Shown here: in pieces, positions 56,290 to 64,000 of the stretch
How the letters are laid out: the number at the start of each line of letters is the position of its first letter
Position numbering within the stretch: the stretch's first letter is position 1
Source: Pirellulaceae bacterium
GTDB lineage: Bacteria; Planctomycetota; Planctomycetia; Pirellulales; Pirellulaceae
Assembly (NCBI GenBank): GCA_026004795.1
Contig: BPJV01000001.1
Coordinates: 716,446-780,445, forward strand
Reading direction: 5' to 3'
Length of the DNA: 64,000 bases
Notes under the pieces: generated by a model
The model's input: only the letters and a program-made list of their open reading frames with translations
Told to the model about the DNA's origin: nothing
Database searches by the model: none
Program-made: the position numbers and the translations under genes

Positions 56290-56770
56290 CATCATCGTCA
56301 GGAAGTTCAAGTGGTTGTACGCCAGTTGCGCACGCCAGTAATTTAACGATAGCAGGTATCTTTGCCTTCAATTGATCGCGAAGATGCTTGGCATCCGTTT
56401 TTGCACCAGCATGGCCGAGGAGTTCGATTAGCGCTGCCACATCTTCCAATGTCAGTTTTATGGTGTAGTTGTGGTGAGACCTTCCGTCGGTGTGCAATAT
56501 CCAGTTCGCCTTTATGTAAATCGACTTGTCGTGGCGACTCCATCTGACGTTATCTCTCCAGGAGCTTTCGTTTCCAGAAGTAAACGTAAGGCCCGAAATG
56601 ATGTCGGTGCGTCCGCGATCTCGCTCGGCACCTCGTCGGCTTATGTCCATTGTTGTGACTCGAAAACGTTTTGGTTCTTGAATTGCAGAACGTCTGTCGA
56701 TCACCCGGTCGCCGCGAGCGATCTTCCATTGTCAAAACGCCCGACTCGGCGACTCGGGTGCATAGGGTGG

Positions 56771-58822
56771 GTACGCCCGGCATGGGCGTGATTGTCATGG
56801 GGTGCAAGTCCCCTGTACCAGTTTGAGAGTCTCAAGGAGATCAGTATACCAAATGATGGCTCCGATTGACAAAGTACTAGACGAGGGCAACTGCGGAAGG
56901 GTGACCGACCGTGGGGAGGAAGCCTGCGAATGTGTGCGTAAGTGCCGGCCTGATTTCGCCGCCGGTCACATTCTCGTCAAAGCTGCGAGGTTACGAACAG
57001 AAACGCCAGGGCACCGACGCGCAGCGTTGGTCTGGCCGGTTCGGGTCGGCGAGTGAGCACAACATCACGAAGCCGTTCTCAAACGCCCGCTCAGGCGGGC
57101 ACCGACGCGCAGCGTTGGTCGTGCGAGCCTGTGCAGCGAAACATCACGCGCTTATCCGGGGAGACCTGCCAGGCGGCTTGCGAGCCGTCGTTCGCTCCAA
57201 CGAGTAGGGCTTGCCCGAAAGGTTGGAACGCCACGAGGCAACTCATGGCGGGCGAGGCAGGAGTCAGCAGAGGTCGTAGTACCGAATCTCGAAGACCAAT
57301 CGAGACGGGAAGGACCGAACCATGAAGAACAAGGAGGAGCCATCAGCCAACTCGCAGCGAGGGACCACCTCCGGGCAAGTCGGCCTGAATCGTTCAGGCG
57401 GCGACGGTCCGGAGACCACAGGGTCACTGTCCCGACCGGGATCGACCGCCGCGGCGCGGGCTGAGCAGCCAGCCTTGAGCTTATTTCCGATGTCTTTGAT
57501 GGAGGCCGTTGTCGACCAAGCCAACATGGAACGAGCCTGGAAGAACGTGAAGGCGAACCGCGGGGCCCCTGGCCCGGACGGGATCACCATTGCGGAATTC
57601 CCTGCATGGCTCCGACCTCGCTGGCCCACGATCAGGCAACAGCTTCTCGATGGCACGTACCAGCCTGGGCCGGTACGACGCAAGACCATCGACAAACCCG
57701 ATGGCGGTCAGCGTTTGCTCGGTATCCCAAACGTACTCGAACGCTTGATCCAACAAGCCATCGTCCAGGTCCTGACGCCGATCTTCGACCCGCACTTCAG
57801 CCAGTCGAGCTTCGGTTTTCGACCCAAGCGTTCTGCTCACGGAGCAGCCAGGCAGGTGCAACGCATCATTCGATGCGGACACCGATTCGCAGCGGACATT
57901 GATTTGTCGAAGTTCTTCGACCGAGTCCAACACGACGTCCTGATGGCGCGGGTGGCTCGTCGAGTCGACGACAAACGGCTGCTGCGCTTGATCGGTCGGT
58001 ACCTGCGAGCGGGCGTGATGGTCGAAGGAGTTCTGCAACCCACCGACGTCGGCACACCGCAGGGCGGTCCGCTCAGTCCGTTGTTAAGCAACATACTGCT
58101 CGACGATCTGGACAAGGAGCTGGAACGCCGCGGTTTGCCCTTCGTGAGGTATGCCGATGATTTCGCGATCTTTGCGAAATCGCAGCGTGCTGCCGAGCGG
58201 ATCATGGCGTCGGTGTCCCGCTACCTGACCGAAACACTTCGACTGGTGGTGAACCAGGAGAAGAGCCGCGTGGTGACGAGCAAGGAGTTCGAGTTTCTCG
58301 GCTTTGCGTTCGTGAAGTCACGGGCGACGATCAACGTAGCGGCCAAGTCCCTCCAAAAGTTCAAGCAACGTATCCGCCAGATCACCGGCCGCAGCCGGGG
58401 CATCTCGATGGATCGTCGCCTGAGCGAACTGCGATCGTATGTTCGCGGCTGGATGGGATATTTCGGCCTGGCGTCGCAGTTGAAACTGTTCGATCGACTC
58501 GACCAGTGGATGCGTCGCCGAATCCGGATGTGCTACTGGAAACAGTGGCGTCGACCCAAACGTCGACGTGAGACGCTCATCCGACTCGGCGTCCCCCGAC
58601 GTCAGGCCATCCGCCACGCTCGCAGCCGACAAAGCTACTGGCACATGTCAAGGACAATCGCCAGCGGCGTCGGGCTGACCAATGCCTGGCTTGCCGAACA
58701 AGGACTGATCCGCATGAAGACTTTATGGGCACAGCTTGCTCCACTTCGCGGAACCGCCTGATGCGGACCCGCATGTCAGGTGGTGTGGGGAGGGTCATCC
58801 GCAAGGATGGCCCTTACCCGAT
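56771..58822 (+). mobile_element. group II intron, full length
   Basis: The 5' end GTACGCCCGGCATGGGCGTG matches the 5' end of the mini-copy at 59781. The 3' end is set by where four copies stop matching (CCCGATT, 58822-58823). In between are a structured 5' region of about 550 bases, the maturase gene, and domain V at 58751-58785 (ACCGCCTGATGCGG / CGCATGTCAGGTGGT). About 2.05 kb. The upstream flank contains a small hairpin (CCCGA..TCGGG at about 56740-56757), as seen at insertion sites of class C introns; class is inferred. Confidence 0.85.
57322..58761 (+). CDS. ltrA: group II intron reverse transcriptase/maturase
   Basis: The 479-residue protein starts at ATG after GGAAGGA. Reverse-transcriptase blocks are in order: GAPGPDGITI (about 81-90), IDKPDGGQRLLGIPNVLERL (123-142), FGFRPKRSAH (164-173), DIDLSKFFDRV (192-202), GTPQGGPLSPLLSNILLDDL (244-263) and the catalytic FVRYADDF with YADD at 277-280. 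The maturase X domain follows (ELRSYVRGWMGYF). No C-terminal HNH endonuclease is present. The stop lies inside domain V of the intron RNA. Confidence 0.95.
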   Translation: MKNKEEPSANSQRGTTSGQVGLNRSGGDGPETTGSLSRPGSTAAARAEQPALSLFPMSLMEAVVDQANMERAWKNVKANRGAPGPDGITIAEFPAWLRPRWPTIRQQLLDGTYQPGPVRRKTIDKPDGGQRLLGIPNVLERLIQQAIVQVLTPIFDPHFSQSSFGFRPKRSAHGAARQVQRIIRCGHRFAADIDLSKFFDRVQHDVLMARVARRVDDKRLLRLIGRYLRAGVMVEGVLQPTDVGTPQGGPLSPLLSNILLDDLDKELERRGLPFVRYADDFAIFAKSQRAAERIMASVSRYLTETLRLVVNQEKSRVVTSKEFEFLGFAFVKSRATINVAAKSLQKFKQRIRQITGRSRGISMDRRLSELRSYVRGWMGYFGLASQLKLFDRLDQWMRRRIRMCYWKQWRRPKRRRETLIRLGVPRRQAIRHARSRQSYWHMSRTIASGVGLTNAWLAEQGLIRMKTLWAQLAPLRGTA

Positions 58823-58844
58823 TCGCTGTATTGCGGCTAGCGAC

Positions 58845-59213
58845 TTAGATCGGTAGCACGCGTACGCGGTTCTTGCTTTCTTCCACAACGACTAGCGCAC
58901 CCGACTGCAACTCCGTTTCATGTTGCCGAATCGCTGCGATCACAAGGTTGCCCATATGATCGGGCAGCACATCTTCGCCCCGTACCTGCAAGACACTGGG
59001 GCCTGTTTTGTGCGTCAAGGCCAAGAGTGTGCCGAAATCGAGGTCGTGGGTGAACACCACATGGCCGTTCGCTTCGGCCCAATTCATGATCGTTCGATCC
59101 ATGGCTCTTGGATCGCCCACGGTGGACCAGTGCGTGGTCGCCCATCCTGCAGTTTGCAATAGCGGTACCCAATCAGGTGACAGATTCATATCGATCAAAA
59201 GCTTGATGCTCAT
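58845..59213 (-). CDS. DUF5615 PIN-like toxin
   Basis: The start is ATG 59213, overlapping the antitoxin stop as ATGA; an upstream frame extension is the antitoxin's overlap region. The 122-residue protein has the PIN-like acidic sites LLIDMNLSP near the start and FTHDLDFGTLL in the middle. Such proteins are predicted ribonuclease toxins, and the pairing with a DUF433 gene is the standard arrangement. Confidence 0.88.
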   Translation of the reverse strand: MSIKLLIDMNLSPDWVPLLQTAGWATTHWSTVGDPRAMDRTIMNWAEANGHVVFTHDLDFGTLLALTHKTGPSVLQVRGEDVLPDHMGNLVIAAIRQHETELQSGALVVVEESKNRVRVLPI

Positions 59214-59440
59214 TTGACGGGTAGCGAGACCTCGCGTTCTTCGACCCGCCATGCCGCGTAGGCCAGCGCCTGGTCAATGTCCTCTGGCTCCAAGTACGGG
59301 TAGGCTTTGAGGATTTCGTCGCGCGAGCGACCAGCAGCCAGCAAACCGATCACTGTTCCAACCGTGACTCGCAAGCCGCGAATGCATGGTTTCCCTCCCA
59401 TTACGGCAGGATCGAGCGTAATGCGATCTAGATGTTTCAT
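59210..59440 (-). CDS. DUF433 antitoxin
   Basis: The 76-residue protein has the DUF433 helix-turn-helix layout: RITLDPAVMGGKPCIRGLRVTVGTVIGLLAAGRS followed by EILKAYPYLEPEDIDQALAYAAW. It is the antitoxin and likely autoregulator of the coupled DUF5615 toxin, which starts at its stop codon. Confidence 0.92.
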   Translation of the reverse strand: MKHLDRITLDPAVMGGKPCIRGLRVTVGTVIGLLAAGRSRDEILKAYPYLEPEDIDQALAYAAWRVEEREVSLPVK

Positions 59441-59471
59441 TGCAAGTTACCCTCTGATCAAATCGCGGTCG

Positions 59472-59675
59472 TCAACCGTCCTGGCAACCTTCGTCCGAGT
59501 CGGGGCGAACTGGCAAGATCACAGATTCGTGCGTATTGCCATGAAGACTCGATCTGGTTAGTTTACCACACTTCTGACACTTAATCAGGAGTATGCGGGT
59601 GGCCTCAAAAGTGATCTCGTCCACTTTGACCGGGTGCTCGGTACACCAGACGTAGTAGGCGGATGGGACGGCCAT
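59472..59675 (-). CDS. small protein with CxxH/CxxC zinc-finger-like pattern
   Basis: The 67-residue frame has VWCTEHPVKVDEITFEATR then LLIKCQKCGKLTR, a Cys/His pattern that could bind one zinc. No ribosome-binding site stands out. It is possibly a fragment of a larger gene. Confidence 0.4.
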   Translation of the reverse strand: MAVPSAYYVWCTEHPVKVDEITFEATRILLIKCQKCGKLTRSSLHGNTHESVILPVRPDSDEGCQDG

Positions 59676-59780
59676 GAAGTTGTCTCGTTACGGCGAACGC
59701 CCGAGGTAACAGGGCACGAAATTGACGTTGATGAGCGAAGCGAACGAATGACGCATCCTCGCTCCAAAGCATCCGTTTGT

Positions 59781-59952
59781 GTACGCCCGGCATCGGTGTG
59801 ACTGGAATGGGGTGAAAGTTGCCGGTACGAATTTGAGATTATCAAGCAGCTCAGTACACCAAATGATGGCTCCGCTTCGCAAACCAGTTGATGGGGACCC
59901 GCATGTCAGGTGGTGTGGAGAGGTTCATCCGCGAGCATGATCATTACCCGAT
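59781..59952 (+). mobile_element. mini group II intron, 172 bases
   Basis: The first ~105 bases match the 5' end of the intact intron (GTACGCCCGGCAT.., CAAATGATGGCTCCG). They join directly to the domain V/VI region (CCCGCATGTCAGGTGGTGTG.. ACCCGATT). Everything between, including the maturase, is missing. Both outer boundaries coincide with those of the intact copy. Confidence 0.85.
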
Positions 59953-59973
59953 TCGATCAAGTGTTGCTCTCAC

Positions 59974-60205
59974 GGAGGGGCGGAGACACGGAGAGGGAAT
60001 CAAAGCTCGCGATGAATGATGCGGCTGATGCCGTCCTTGATCGGCGCCGCTAGGAGATTTGAACCATTCCCAAGTTTCAGGCCCGTCAAGCGAAGGTAAG
60101 CTCGCGGTTGCTTCTTGTTCGCTGGATGAACGGCACGGTCCACCATGTCTCGGTTTCTATCTCGCGTTCATGCATCTCCGTGTCTCTATGGCTCCGTGAG
60201 AGATT
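59974..60205. repeat. inverted-repeat-flanked unit with GxxExxY remnant (second repeat type)
   Basis: The left border CTCACGGAGGGGCGGAGACA and right border CCGTGTCTCTATGGCTCCGT plus GAGAG are imperfect inverted copies. They differ in sequence from the borders of the 38-39 kb units but enclose the same kind of gene. Confidence 0.65.
60001..60130 (-). pseudogene. GxxExxY gene remnant, C-terminal part
   Basis: The minus strand reads AYLRLTGLKLG, a short aberrant stretch, then PIKDGISRIIHREL and stop at 60001. This is the ending typical of another GxxExxY subfamily. The N-terminal two thirds, including the motif, are absent. Confidence 0.65.
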
Positions 60206-60284
60206 ACTTCATGGAGGCAATGCCAGCGATCACCAGGCCGCCGGAGTCACCAGTAGACTGGCCAATCGGCGGTTCCGCCTCCGC

Positions 60285-60535
60285 AGACGCCAGGCCACTG
60301 CGCAAACTCGCAGCCGACCAAGCTACCCACGTCCGCAGCCGACATAGCTACTGGCACATGTCCAGGACAATCGCCAGCGGCGTTGGGCTGACCAATGCCT
60401 GGCTTGCCGAACAAGGACTGATCCGCATGAAGACTTTACGGGCACAGCTTGCTCCACTTCGCGGAACCGCCTGATGCGGACCCGCATGTCAGGTGATGTG
60501 GGGAGGGTCATCCGCAAGGATGACCCTTACCCGAT
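60285..60535 (+). mobile_element. group II intron 3' remnant with maturase C-terminus
   Basis: The last ~45 maturase codons (YWHMSRTIASGVGLTNAWLA to APLRGTA) and domain V/VI are over 95% identical by eye to the intact intron. The 5' part is missing and the join near 60285-60345 contains a short duplicated CGCAGCCGAC stretch. Confidence 0.85.
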
Positions 60536-60555
60536 TATTGGCTGCTACTTGCGTG

Positions 60556-60999
60556 TCAAGGTGCCTTCGGTGGATCTTCCGTTGTGCCGGTTTCGTAATT
60601 CTCAAGAGCTTGTTTCAATTGATTCAGATTCGATTTCACTTCGTTGAATCGCCTTGTGTTTGCAGATTCGGTTCCATATCCTTTCGCAAACAGAATACTC
60701 CCAAGTACCAAGAAGAGACCAGCGGCAATCCAGTTGTAAGTTGAAGGTCCCCTCATCTGTCCGCGAGCTAGAAACATTGCGAGTAACAGCAAAGCGCCGG
60801 CCAGGACAATCATTGCACCCCCAAGTATTTCACAGCGCGCAGCGATTGGAACTGGCATGGCAATCCAGAGAGGTAGCGTGCCGAGAATGATACCACTTAC
60901 AGCGAGACCCACCGCCATGGCACGGGCGAACGCAAACAAACGCGACTTTGCAGGTCGCGACGGATGCACTTCTGCTGTCGACTGGTCTTGGAGCTCCAT
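60556..60999 (-). CDS. membrane protein, unknown function
   Basis: From ATG 60999 (MELQDQSTAEV) the protein has 147 residues with three hydrophobic segments (about 28-50, 56-78 and 88-106) and a helical polar tail (RFNEVKSNLNQLKQALENYE). The frame is open 69 codons further upstream and may include a soluble N-terminal part. It ends close to the intron remnant. Confidence 0.55.
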   Translation of the reverse strand: MELQDQSTAEVHPSRPAKSRLFAFARAMAVGLAVSGIILGTLPLWIAMPVPIAARCEILGGAMIVLAGALLLLAMFLARGQMRGPSTYNWIAAGLFLVLGSILFAKGYGTESANTRRFNEVKSNLNQLKQALENYETGTTEDPPKAP

Positions 61000-61148
61000 G
61001 TTTTGTTCGCCAATAACGTCCGGAATCACCGCGCGGGCAGACCAACGCGAGTGACCGTCGAAAAACCAAAAAACCTCAAACGAAGCGAACGACGTGGAAA
61101 AACCGAAAACATAGTCCGCTCCGGCGCCTCCCTTTGTTCTGCCGCGTA

Positions 61149-61586
61149 TCACGACGTCGATTGACCATCTTCGCGGATTGGATACAGCGTGACCGACAGC
61201 GAGCACCTCACATCCGCAACCGCGCGCACAACATCAGGCGGCAACGAATGAGGATACGCCCATGTTTCGCCGCAGTCAAATCCGATGTTAATGTCGCGTT
61301 GATGGCAACCGTTCCATTGTTCCGTTGCCGTGTCGGAAAGCGTCGGAATCACGGACAGCATTTTTTGAATATCGTCTGCAGCGGACACATTGTCTGTTGC
61401 GTTGCTTTCTATCGTAGCGTACCAGTTGCCATCGTCGCCTTGGTCGTGGTATAGCACGCAACATTTCCGACCGAACTCGGCGCAAAGTTCAGTGAGAGGG
61501 CTCTTTGAGGCGAGGACCAGATCAGTGTTGAGGTATCGAGTTTCGCCGGGCATGGCATCAGATGTGTAAGCGCCCAGCAGGGCCAT
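61149..61586 (-). CDS. small soluble protein, unknown function
   Basis: From ATG 61586 (MALLGAYTSDAM) the protein has 145 residues with no membrane segment. It contains TRYLNTDLVLASKSPL, KCCVLYHDQGDDGNWYATIESN and a Cys-containing C-terminal half ending VTLYPIREDG. It resembles small immunity-type or ferredoxin-like domain proteins in size and composition only. It lies upstream of the membrane-protein gene on the same strand. Confidence 0.5.
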   Translation of the reverse strand: MALLGAYTSDAMPGETRYLNTDLVLASKSPLTELCAEFGRKCCVLYHDQGDDGNWYATIESNATDNVSAADDIQKMLSVIPTLSDTATEQWNGCHQRDINIGFDCGETWAYPHSLPPDVVRAVADVRCSLSVTLYPIREDGQSTS

Positions 61587-61704
61587 TGGCCGATGGGGGC
61601 GTTGGTGGGGGCGTCTGACTTGCTCGGTTCGATAGAAGAAGGTGAGAGGGACGATTCCGCAGGCAGGGCGGCGGACGCGAGTTAACGCGCAGCAATTAGC
61701 ACAG

Positions 61705-61880
61705 GCCGGCACATCAGACCGACACATCAGACCGACACATCAGACCGGCACATCAGGCCGACACATCAGACCGACACATCAGACCGACACATCAGACCGA
61801 CACATCGGGCCGGCACGTCAGGCCGACACATCAGGCCGACACATCAGGCCGACACATCAGGCCGACACATCGCATCGGTA
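61705..61880. repeat. 13-bp tandem repeat, about 13 copies
   Basis: The unit is ACATCAGACCGAC with variants at the AGACC/AGGCC position and GACAC/GGCAC. The array decays to the right until about 61975. It lies just outside the IS66 transposase gene's 3' end. Confidence 0.9.
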
Positions 61881-62021
61881 TAAAGTACATACCGGCGCAT
61901 CCGCACAAAGACCGACACATCGGATCGGCACAAAGACCGGCACATCGCGCATCGGCACGAAGATCGGCACCAAGGAGAATCAGTAACGTGGCTGACTTAA
62001 ACAGTCCCGCTGAGCCGCCGA

Positions 62022-63809
62022 TCATGTGGAGCCCGATCGGGCGCGTTGCTTCCATGCTCGACGCCGGACACGACGCTCTCGTTTACGATCCGTCCGCTCC
62101 TTGCGCTCCTGAATGCGATGCTCGCGAACAGCTTCCGGATGCTCGTGACGCCAGTGCCATGGCAAGAGCGACTCGTAGTTCGTATTGCCGGCAAGCAGTT
62201 GGTCGAGCACATCCTTGATGTAAGACCACACGTCCAGATCGTTCCGCAGGGCACTGCTAACCAGAGTCAGTAAGCCGGCCGTTCGTTCACCCCCCTTCAC
62301 GCTACCAGCAAACAGCCAGTTCTTCCTGCCGATCGCAACCTGTTTCATCAGTTGCTCGGTATCGTTATTGTCGATCGGCACGTGAGGATCATCCAAATAC
62401 CGTCGCAACGGACCCCAGTGGTTCTTAATGTATTGGATCGCTTTGCCAAAGTCGGACTTCGGAAGAATCACGTGGCCAGCTCGCTCGTCCGCGTCCTTCA
62501 ACCACTGCTCCATCGCCTTCCAGATTTCGACCGCCTCGGTCTGACGCAGTTGCAGACGTTCTTCGGGCGACATATCCTTGCCACGGTCCTCGATGTCCCA
62601 CAACTGTTGATACCACTGCAGCCACTGCCGTCGATCAGACGGATAGGCGTTCGACTCGAATATCTTGCGGCGGGCATGGGCATTGCATGCAGCGCGGACA
62701 ATGGCCCCTTCCGATGCCACCACAATCGACTCGAATCCAGACCAGCAATCTCCTATTAACGTCCCCTGGTAGTCGCGAAACATCAACTCGGGGCCGTCCC
62801 GGTGGCGACTTGCCGTAAAGTCGAACAGATTCAGTTTGATCGTCGAGCCGCGGTAGGCCCACATCCGGCCATTGATGCTGCGTTTCCCTTCCCGAATTGC
62901 CTCGCTGAACACTTCGTGCATACGACGTTGCTTGGGATCCTCCAAGTCGAAGTCGGGCAGCGCACGAGGCAGCAGGAGCGCCGTTCGCGTTTCATCGGTT
63001 CCGATGACCGAGTCTTGCATTAACTGCTGCTTGAAGTACGCGAGTAGAGGCTCGATCACGAAATGGGCTTGGGCGTAGATGTTGCACAGCGTGCTGCGTT
63101 GCGGAGTCCAGCCAATACTGCGAAACAGGTCCTGCTGCCGATAGAATGGCAGGTGATAGCCGAGTCTCGCTGTGATGATCTCCGCTGCCACCGAAGTATC
63201 GTACTTATTGCCTTCCACCAGGCTGCTCGGCCGCTCGGGGGAGGCGATGCCACAATCAGGCGAGGCGGCACAGGCGTACTTGGGATAGAGTGTCACGAGC
63301 ACTTTGGCTTTTGGCGGCTGATACACCAGCGTTTCGGTGCGGTCCCACATGGCCTCGGGCAGCAGTTCGCGATCACCGTGAGTCGGGCAGGTTTTCAAAT
63401 CGTCAGAAACCTCGGCCATCACCTCTTCGCGCGGCAGATGCGGCGGGAGACGCTCGTCTCGCCTCTTGCGCGGACGCCGCCGCTTATGTTCGGGAATCGT
63501 CTGCTCGAGTTCTTCCACGGCATCGGCCAGGCCTTCGGCCGCATCGGCTGCTTCGTCCGAATCGCCGAAATCGAGCTTCAACTGATTCGGATCGGCGAGA
63601 TAGCGTTCGCTGCGTTTGCGAAATGTCTGCAGCAAGAGCTCATCGTAGGCCTTCTTCCAACCGGCAACTTCTTCCTGCAGCGACTTGATCTTCAGGTCCT
63701 TCTCCTGAAGCTCAACGTCAAGCCTGCGGAGTTGCTCGCGGAAAAGTGCGTTTGCCTGCTCAAGCTGAGCTAGCCGATCGCCGTCGTCAGGATGCGTTGT
63801 TGTGTTCAT
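62022..63809 (-). CDS. tnpC: IS66-family transposase (TnpC)
   Basis: ATG at 63809 (MNTTTHPDDGD) is the likely start, as the frame upstream is unlike the family; about 595 residues. It has the N-terminal leucine-zipper-like coiled coil (LAQLEQANALFREQLRRL), a zinc-finger-like region (CPTHGD, CAASPDCG), the DDE core (SVIGTDETRTALL, LIGDCWSGFES, PIDNNDTEQLMKQVAIGRKNWLF) and an Arg/Lys-rich C-terminal tail. IS66 elements carry tnpA and tnpB upstream, which would lie beyond the right edge. Confidence 0.92.
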   Translation of the reverse strand: MNTTTHPDDGDRLAQLEQANALFREQLRRLDVELQEKDLKIKSLQEEVAGWKKAYDELLLQTFRKRSERYLADPNQLKLDFGDSDEAADAAEGLADAVEELEQTIPEHKRRRPRKRRDERLPPHLPREEVMAEVSDDLKTCPTHGDRELLPEAMWDRTETLVYQPPKAKVLVTLYPKYACAASPDCGIASPERPSSLVEGNKYDTSVAAEIITARLGYHLPFYRQQDLFRSIGWTPQRSTLCNIYAQAHFVIEPLLAYFKQQLMQDSVIGTDETRTALLLPRALPDFDLEDPKQRRMHEVFSEAIREGKRSINGRMWAYRGSTIKLNLFDFTASRHRDGPELMFRDYQGTLIGDCWSGFESIVVASEGAIVRAACNAHARRKIFESNAYPSDRRQWLQWYQQLWDIEDRGKDMSPEERLQLRQTEAVEIWKAMEQWLKDADERAGHVILPKSDFGKAIQYIKNHWGPLRRYLDDPHVPIDNNDTEQLMKQVAIGRKNWLFAGSVKGGERTAGLLTLVSSALRNDLDVWSYIKDVLDQLLAGNTNYESLLPWHWRHEHPEAVREHRIQERKERTDRKRERRVRRRAWKQRARSGST

Positions 63810-63950
63810 GACGACGAATGTAGCCAGGTGCGCCGATGGCGCAAGACCCTTTTCGAGGTTCTTGCAAGTTTTTTTCAAAACGTTTTCACGCATCCATTAC
63901 TCGACGCAGGACGTGTTCGATCCGACCAGCATCACCGGTGCACTCGGTGC

Positions 63951-64000
63951 CTATGCTGCTTGCGTTCTGGATAGAGCAAACCGTTTGCGACGGCGATCGG
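63951..64000 (-). CDS. possible 3' end of IS66 tnpB, cut by window edge
   Basis: The minus strand reads DRRRKRFALSRTQAA and stop at 63951. A basic short C-terminus upstream of tnpC fits IS66 TnpB, but only 16 codons are visible. Confidence 0.35.
   Translation of the reverse strand, partial: DRRRKRFALSRTQAA

Larger units (their letters stand above)
54947..56704 (-). pseudogene. gene of unknown function split by an IS4-type element
   Basis: The two halves are 56704-56290 and 55051-54947 on the minus strand. Removing the element and one copy of the 10-bp target repeat takes out 1248 bases, a multiple of three, and restores one frame. The left half ends ATGVQPLELPDDD and the right half continues GEDSTSSPKVAVKQALNEEK to a TAA. 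The rebuilt protein has about 170 residues from the first ATG, or about 150 if it starts at MDISRRGAE (56650). No family is recognised; it has a polar middle with NYTIKLTLEDVAALIELLGH. Confidence 0.85.

Noticed and set aside
61642-61986. Plus-strand frame encoding repeated TSDRHIRPTHQ-like peptides
   Set aside because: It is only the translation of the 13-bp tandem repeat; a 13-base period would cycle through all frames and there is no ribosome-binding site.

Overview
The window looks like a chromosome segment of a Planctomycetota bacterium, probably related to the Pirellulales. No marker was compared with a database. The call rests on an ECF sigma factor overlapping a Ser/Thr kinase gene, an ExbB/ExbD operon with PQQ-repeat and prenyltransferase-like secreted proteins, a PEP-CTERM protein, a DUF1573-like protein, moderately high GC and dense palindromic intergenic repeats.

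Layout. 1-13.7 kb: tRNA-Phe, then a plus-strand operon with a squalene-cyclase-repeat protein, a membrane protein, ExbB, two ExbD-like proteins (one with an N-terminal zinc ribbon), a large PQQ beta-propeller membrane protein, a family-5 solute-binding protein and a secreted protein. It reads as a proton-channel-driven envelope module. 13.7-21.5 kb: housekeeping genes (cysS-ruvC-ruvA overlapping on the minus strand), a leucine-rich-repeat lipoprotein, a glucose-dehydrogenase-like enzyme, and a coupled metallopeptidase/ATP-grasp pair.

21.5-41.2 kb: a broken-up minus-strand cluster. In transcription order it has an AAA ATPase, a binding-protein/OmpA fusion, a von Willebrand A protein, a second binding-protein/OmpA fusion, a membrane coiled-coil protein, a PspA/IM30 (ESCRT-III-like) protein, a NitT/TauT-type lipoprotein, an ABC permease and an ABC ATPase. 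A 7-kb island of palindromic repeats (23.46-30.42 kb), holding an IS200-like transposase and two secreted-protein genes, sits between the binding lipoprotein and its permease. Three GxxExxY units flanked by inverted repeats sit between the AAA gene and the rest. This cluster is the best candidate for an undescribed envelope-maintenance or transport system.

41.2-54.5 kb: metabolic genes (creatininase-like, gamma carbonic anhydrase, nitroreductase, transaldolase, cmoA, cmoB), a palindrome-rich repeat field (43.8-45.3 kb), a PEP-CTERM gene, and a sigma factor - kinase - ankyrin/acyltransferase cassette. Several genes from 40.3 to 53 kb carry single-base frameshifts, so either the assembly is under-polished there or there is local decay.

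54.5-64 kb: a mobile-element graveyard. It has an IS4-type element with a 10-bp target duplication inside a gene, a full group II intron plus three remnants (one a 172-base mini-intron), a DUF433/DUF5615 toxin-antitoxin pair, another GxxExxY remnant, a 13-bp tandem repeat, and an IS66 element running off the right edge.
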